Part shown: in pieces, positions 12,201-12,694 of the stretch
Layout of the letters: every line of letters begins with the position of its first letter
Numbering within the stretch: the stretch's first letter is position 1
Assembly (NCBI RefSeq): GCF_000499385.1
Contig: NW_013651868.1
Coordinates: forward strand, 1-12,694
Direction of reading: 5' to 3'
Origin: Eimeria necatrix
Lineage: Eukaryota; Apicomplexa; Conoidasida; Eucoccidiorida; Eimeriidae
DNA: 12,694 nt
Translations under genes and position numbers: made by a program
Notes under the pieces: model-generated
What the model was told of the DNA's origin: nothing
The model's database searches: none
The model's input: the letters and a program-made list of their open reading frames with translations, nothing else

Positions 12201-12694
12201 TGCGTGTGTATTGTTTCGAGCACTGCATGCACTGCAGCCAGTACGAAACGCAACAATATATATGGGCTTCAATGCACATGAAACAGCATATTGGGACGGC
12301 ATTTCTAGTCTGCCTGTGACGAACACAGTGATGCTGGGTCTCGGGGCACCCGCCCTTTGTCGGCACTCTTGACATAGGTGTGGAATGGCTCCGTTGCGCA
12401 TGCAGAAGGGAGTTTCTTGCTAAAATGTGCCGTGTTTTGCAGGGAGTAGGCATTGCTCTATGCGAAGGATCGAAATGTTCCTTGTGCAATATCTAGCCGT
12501 TGCTTTTTTAACGCGTTAGCTGTGAATATGTCTTAGTCTTCCGATGGCACTGATGATCACAGTTGCGCTCAAAAGCTTGTTTCGATTTGGATGCATATGT
12601 AGGCACTGAGTAGGCGACTGTGTTGAATAGGTGTGCCTTGTGGCTGCCTCCTGCGTGTGCAGACCTGATTAATGGTGTCTCATCTGAACGGTGC
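1..12694 (+). CDS. Collagen-like Gly-X-Y protein gene made of single-codon (3-nt) exons; internal part, both ends outside the window
   Basis: Seen: about 28 sites where an acceptor-like AG is followed by three bases and then a GT donor, mostly GTRNG, all on the + strand. Taking each three-base piece as one phase-0 codon gives Gly at every third position from 327 to 12443 with two residues between. Triplets are GEM, GYP, GKP, GPP (327-5658), GSD, GPP, GRA (6302-9920) and GPR, GPP, G (10432-12443). Known: Gly-X-Y repeats rich in Pro at X and Y form the collagen triple helix, usually in secreted or extracellular structural proteins; which kind this is cannot be told. Inferred: introns of about 160-710 bases separate the exons, and each junction must act first as acceptor and then as donor. 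The start codon, any signal peptide and the stop are not in the window. Alternative: the sites are recursive-splicing stepping stones or a DNA motif that is not translated. Confidence 0.55.
206..326 (+). other. Intron remainder between the duplicated Gly exons
   Basis: Unique sequence ending in the pyrimidine-rich acceptor CACGTTTCCAG at 316-326. No AG-NNN-GTRNG site is seen here, so the X and Y exons expected between two Gly exons are missing from this 327-base interval. Confidence 0.4.
327..329 (+). other. 3-nt exon, Gly (GGA)
   Basis: Acceptor TTTCCAG ends at 326 and donor GTGAGG starts at 330, close to the ideal GTGAGT. It is the first Gly in the unbroken register. The next exon is GAG at 706, so the following intron is about 376 bases. 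That intron includes the right copy of the duplication (328-532) and an unremarkable stretch to 705. Confidence 0.55.
328..532 (+). repeat. Tandem duplication, right copy
   Basis: Near-identical to 1-205 (five substitutions, no gaps). Identity stops abruptly at 532. The copy begins inside the Gly exon at 327-329, so the duplication event copied a splice acceptor/donor junction or its right half together with intron sequence. Confidence 0.95.
706..708 (+). other. 3-nt exon, Glu (GAG), X position
   Basis: Context is AAG|GAG|GTGCGT: a T-rich run (TGATTTTGTG) precedes the AG at 704-705, and a GTRNG donor starts at 709. It is the only AG-NNN-GTRNG site between 330 and 1148. Glu is common at the X position of collagens. 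The following intron is about 442 bases with nothing else recognised. Confidence 0.4.
1151..1153 (+). other. 3-nt exon, Met (ATG), Y position
   Basis: Context is CAG|ATG|GTATGT with a T-rich tract (TTATTTTTGCTGAATACAG) just before it; GTATGT is the donor also used at 2708, 4259 and 12069. The following intron, 1154-1822, is about 669 bases. It contains an open frame 1634-1822 without a start codon (49 codons from 1673), probably accidental. Confidence 0.45.
1823..1825 (+). other. 3-nt exon, Gly (GGC)
   Basis: Context is TAG|GGC|GTACGT, the same donor as the Gly exons at 7886 and 10432. A third base differing from the usual GGA fits a synonymous Gly codon. It restores the triplet register between the Gly exons at 327 and 3380. 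The following intron is about 430 bases with nothing else recognised. Confidence 0.5.
2256..2258 (+). other. 3-nt exon, Tyr (TAC), X position
   Basis: Context is AACAG|TAC|GTGGGT after the pyrimidine-rich CATATCCTTTT. It is the only AG-NNN-GTRNG site found between 1829 and 2700. Tyr is uncommon but allowed at X. The following intron is about 446 bases with nothing else recognised. Confidence 0.4.
2705..2707 (+). other. 3-nt exon, Pro (CCA), Y position
   Basis: Context is TGCAG|CCA|GTATGT after a tract with six T (2691 region). The word TGCAGCCAG recurs five times on the + strand against about 0.05 expected. The surrounding sequence resembles the sites at 4256 and 12066 (GTGYAG-CCN-GTATGT). 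The following intron is about 672 bases with nothing else recognised. Confidence 0.6.
3380..3382 (+). other. 3-nt exon, Gly (GGA)
   Basis: Context is CATTTTTTTCAG|GGA|GTAAGC, one of the best acceptor and donor pairs in the window. The following intron of about 674 bases (to 4056) contains two TGCATGCA words at 3581 and 3825 and no other recognised feature. Confidence 0.65.
4057..4059 (+). other. 3-nt exon, Lys (AAG), X position (weak)
   Basis: Context is GGCCAG|AAG|GTAGTT. The donor lacks the G at position 5 and the acceptor tract is poor. It is chosen because one exon is needed between Gly 3380 and Pro 4256 and because GKP is a common collagen triplet. A rival, CAG|TGC|GTGCGT at 4216, would leave an intron of only about 37 bases before 4256. 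Confidence 0.25.
4256..4258 (+). other. 3-nt exon, Pro (CCG), Y position
   Basis: Context is GTAG|CCG|GTATGT after the pyrimidine-rich CTGCTTCTTTTTCCACGCCG. The site matches those at 2705 and 12066 except at the codon third base, as expected for a synonymous Pro codon. The following intron is about 668 bases; a 95-codon ATG frame at 4714-5001 lies partly in it and is judged accidental. Confidence 0.6.
4927..4929 (+). other. 3-nt exon, Gly (GGT)
   Basis: Context is CAAG|GGT|GTAGGT, with a strong donor. It fills the Gly slot of the register better than CAG|GGA|GTGTCG at 5284, which lies only 57 bases before the Pro exon at 5344. The acceptor tract (CGTTCGTTTACAAG) is modest. The following intron is about 414 bases with nothing else recognised. 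Confidence 0.5.
5344..5346 (+). other. 3-nt exon, Pro (CCC), X position
   Basis: Context is TGCTTTTCCAAAG|CCC|GTGAGT. The donor GTGAGTGC is shared exactly with the X exon at 6740 and nearly with that at 10859. The following intron is about 311 bases with nothing else recognised. Confidence 0.55.
5658..5660 (+). other. 3-nt exon, Pro (CCA), Y position
   Basis: Context is TGCAG|CCA|GTGCGT, a member of the TGCAGCCAG family. With 4927 and 5344 it forms the triplet GPP. The following intron is about 641 bases with a TGCATGC at 6174 and nothing else recognised. Confidence 0.6.
6302..6304 (+). other. 3-nt exon, Gly (GGA)
   Basis: Context is CGCCTTCTTTGAG|GGA|GTAAGT: a perfect metazoan-style donor and a pyrimidine-rich tract, although the acceptor is GAG. 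The following intron is about 435 bases and holds a TGCATGC at 6407. Confidence 0.6.
6740..6742 (+). other. 3-nt exon, Ser (TCT), X position
   Basis: Context is TGTTTCCGCGCAG|TCT|GTGAGT. The donor GTGAGTGC equals that of the Pro exon at 5344. TCT differs by one base from the CCT used at X elsewhere, so this looks like a Pro exon mutated to Ser. The following intron is about 431 bases and contains the GC-rich hairpin at 7031-7124. Confidence 0.5.
7031..7124. repeat. CAG/CTG palindrome plus GC-rich hairpin cluster
   Basis: TGCTGCTGCAGCAGCA at 7038-7053 is a perfect 16-bp palindrome. GGGCACCC at 7096-7103 and GGGTGCCC at 7105-7112 form a perfect inverted repeat around one base. GGGGGCACC at 7062-7070 can pair with GGTGCCCCC at 7106-7114, and GGGGCCCC occurs at 7074 and 7117. 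The composition is sharply different from the surroundings. It lies inside the intron before the GAC exon. Confidence 0.9.
7174..7176 (+). other. 3-nt exon, Asp (GAC), Y position (weak acceptor)
   Basis: Context is TTAAAAG|GAC|GTGAGC. The donor is good but the acceptor lacks a pyrimidine tract. It is the best site in register between Ser 6740 and Gly 7886; AAG|CAT|GTGGAC at 7155 is a rival. The following intron is about 709 bases and holds an 18-bp tandem repeat at 7440-7475. Confidence 0.3.
7440..7475. repeat. Perfect 18-bp tandem repeat, two copies
   Basis: GGCTTTCTTCGGGCTTTC occurs at 7440-7457 and again at 7458-7475. The sequence is pyrimidine-rich on the + strand. It lies within an intron of the proposed gene and no function is apparent. 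Confidence 0.95.
7886..7888 (+). other. 3-nt exon, Gly (GGA)
   Basis: Context is GGCGTCCAG|GGA|GTACGT; the donor equals those at 1826 and 10435. The following intron is about 454 bases with nothing else recognised. Confidence 0.6.
8343..8345 (+). other. 3-nt exon, Pro (CCT), X position
   Basis: Context is TTTACTCTGAGTAG|CCT|GTAGGT, with a pyrimidine-rich tract (CTCTTCACATTTACTCTG) upstream. The third-base T is another synonymous Pro variant. The following intron is about 576 bases with nothing else recognised. Confidence 0.55.
8922..8924 (+). other. 3-nt exon, Pro (CCA), Y position
   Basis: Context is CATGCAG|CCA|GTGTGT, a member of the TGCAGCCAG family, completing GPP with 7886 and 8343. 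The following intron is about 573 bases and holds a GCATGCA word at 9169. Confidence 0.6.
9498..9500 (+). other. 3-nt exon, Gly (GGA), poor donor
   Basis: Context is CTGCTTCTCCAG|GGA|GTCTTC. The acceptor is strong but the donor deviates from GTRNG. It is the only Gly candidate between 8925 and 9917, and its downstream sequence shares the ATGCAA at +18 seen after other Gly sites, so it belongs to the family. It could be a weak or dead exon. About 157 bases follow to the next proposed exon. Confidence 0.4.
9658..9660 (+). other. 3-nt exon, Arg (CGT), X position (weak)
   Basis: Context is CCTTCTTGATAG|CGT|GTGCCA. The tract is pyrimidine-rich but the donor lacks G at position 5. Chosen because one residue is needed between Gly 9498 and Ala 9920. 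CGT is one base from the CCT used at other X exons. The following intron is about 259 bases; it contains an ATG at 9742 opening a hydrophobic 37-codon frame, judged accidental. Confidence 0.25.
9920..9922 (+). other. 3-nt exon, Ala (GCC), Y position
   Basis: Context is TCTGGCTCAG|GCC|GTACGC, a GTRNG donor. Ala is common in collagen triplets. If the weak Arg exon at 9658 is wrong, this would be X and a Y exon would be missing in the next 509 bases, where I see no AG-NNN-GTRNG site. Confidence 0.35.
10432..10434 (+). other. 3-nt exon, Gly (GGA)
   Basis: Context is TTGACTCTGTAG|GGA|GTACGT. Downstream intron sequence resembles that after the Gly exons at 11511 and 12443 (ATGC at +18 from the first G of GGGAGT, then AATAT and GCC-rich words). 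The following intron is about 424 bases with nothing else recognised. Confidence 0.6.
10859..10861 (+). other. 3-nt exon, Pro (CCT), X position
   Basis: Context is TCGCGATGTAG|CCT|GTGAGT. The donor GTGAGTGT matches the X-family donors at 5347 and 6743. The following intron is about 424 bases; nothing else is recognised in it. Confidence 0.55.
11286..11288 (+). other. 3-nt exon, Arg (CGA), Y position
   Basis: Context is GGCAG|CGA|GTACGA. GCAG-CGA-GTACGAAA here differs by a single base from GCAG-CCA-GTACGAAA at the Pro exon 12238, so it appears to be a Pro codon changed to Arg. GPR is a common collagen triplet. The following intron is about 222 bases. Confidence 0.5.
11511..11513 (+). other. 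3-nt exon, Gly (GGA)
   Basis: Context is CTTTTTTTCGCAG|GGA|GTAGGC: a very strong tract, and a donor identical to that after 12443. The following intron of about 552 bases holds a 10-bp direct repeat (TTGGCCATTA at 11561 and 11585) and a 63-bp tandem repeat at 11833-11958. Confidence 0.65.
11833..11958. repeat. 63-bp tandem repeat, two diverged copies
   Basis: Copies run 11833-11895 and 11896-11958. The first 26 bases (around ATTACGCAAACGCACATG) differ at one position, then similarity falls. A TACGCAAAC echo occurs at 11997. It lies in the intron after the Gly exon at 11511. The period is a multiple of three, but no gene is evident. Confidence 0.85.
12066..12068 (+). other. 3-nt exon, Pro (CCC), X position
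   Basis: Context is GTGCAG|CCC|GTATGT. It matches the site at 2705 over GTGCAG-CCN-GTATGTTA with only the codon third base changed. The following intron is about 169 bases. Confidence 0.55.
12238..12240 (+). other. 3-nt exon, Pro (CCA), Y position
   Basis: Context is CACTGCAG|CCA|GTACGA, a TGCAGCCAG family member that completes GPP with 11511 and 12066. The following intron is about 202 bases. Confidence 0.6.
12443..12445 (+). other. 3-nt exon, Gly (GGA), last in the window
   Basis: Context is GTGTTTTGCAG|GGA|GTAGGC. The last 249 bases of the window show no further AG-NNN-GTRNG site, so the next X exon should lie beyond 12694 if intron lengths stay typical. Confidence 0.65.

Larger units (their letters stand above)
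11510..12441 (+). repeat. Diverged tandem unit (932 bp), copy next to 12442-12694
   Basis: The unit starting at 11510 and the one at 12442 share GGGAGTAGGC at +0, ATGC at +18, AATAT plus TTDGCC-like words at +46, TCACAGTTGC at about +115, and a CCTT-rich stretch at about +190. Overall identity of the first 65 bases is roughly 60%. It contains three proposed exons (Gly 11511, Pro 12066, Pro 12238), so it looks like one amplified Gly-Pro-Pro module. Confidence 0.6.

Noticed and set aside
12408..12413. AAGGGAGTTTC as another Gly microexon.
   Set aside because: No acceptor tract, donor GTTTC off consensus, and it lies 33 bases before the good site at 12443.
1..12694. tRNA, snRNA, snoRNA, telomerase RNA template, CRISPR or transposon features.
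   Set aside because: No convincing A/B box pair, Sm-site structure, C/D pairing, telomere template, regular spacer array, or transposase/reverse transcriptase motif was seen by eye.

Overview
The window is eukaryotic and non-coding in the usual sense. No open frame on either strand exceeds what chance gives in 12.7 kb (longest about 146 codons). I found no bacterial operon structure, tRNA, rRNA or recognisable transposon, and no conventional exon. Splice-site-like signals are plentiful on the + strand only. The taxon is uncertain. A CAG/CTG palindrome with a GGGGCCCC-rich hairpin (7031-7124) and repeated TGCATGC words would suit a coccidian apicomplexan such as Eimeria, but that is a weak guess.

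The main result is a series of composite sites of the form (acceptor)AG | three bases | GTRNG(donor), all on the + strand. By eye, AG-CCN-GT occurs 9 times and all nine continue as a GTRNG donor. AG-GGN-GT occurs 12 times and nine continue that way. I found no AGCCNGT or AGGGAGT on the minus strand. Read in order as one codon per exon, the sites keep strict register from base 327 to the end, with Gly at every third exon and exactly two exons between successive Gly exons. The triplets read GEM, GYP, GKP, GPP for exons 327-5658, then GSD, GPP, GRA for 6302-9920, then GPR, GPP, G for 10432-12443. This is a collagen-like Gly-X-Y sequence, so I read the window as the inside of one collagen-like gene built from single-codon (3-nt) exons and introns of about 160-710 bases. 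Both gene ends lie outside the window.

Support beyond the register: the third base of the Pro codons varies (CCA, CCC, CCG, CCT) while the first two are fixed. The sites also fall into position-specific families. Gly exons look like CAG|GGA|GTAVG. Most X exons are CCY (or TCT), often with GTGAGTG donors. Most Y exons look like TGCAG|CCA|GTRYGT. Some non-Pro exons look like point-mutated members (CGA at 11286 beside CCA at 12238; TCT at 6740 beside CCT at 10859). The least certain exons are AAG 4057, GAC 7174, GGA 9498 and CGT 9658.

Layout: 1-532 is a recent 327-bp-offset tandem duplication carrying a Gly exon in each copy. 533-9497 holds widely spaced triplets (about 1.4-1.6 kb each). 9498-12694 holds more compact triplets (about 0.93-1.08 kb each) whose introns still show homology, pointing to growth by tandem duplication of a three-exon unit. 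Introns otherwise hold only small repeats. I did not find transcript support (none can be seen from DNA), so the model is an inference from pattern.
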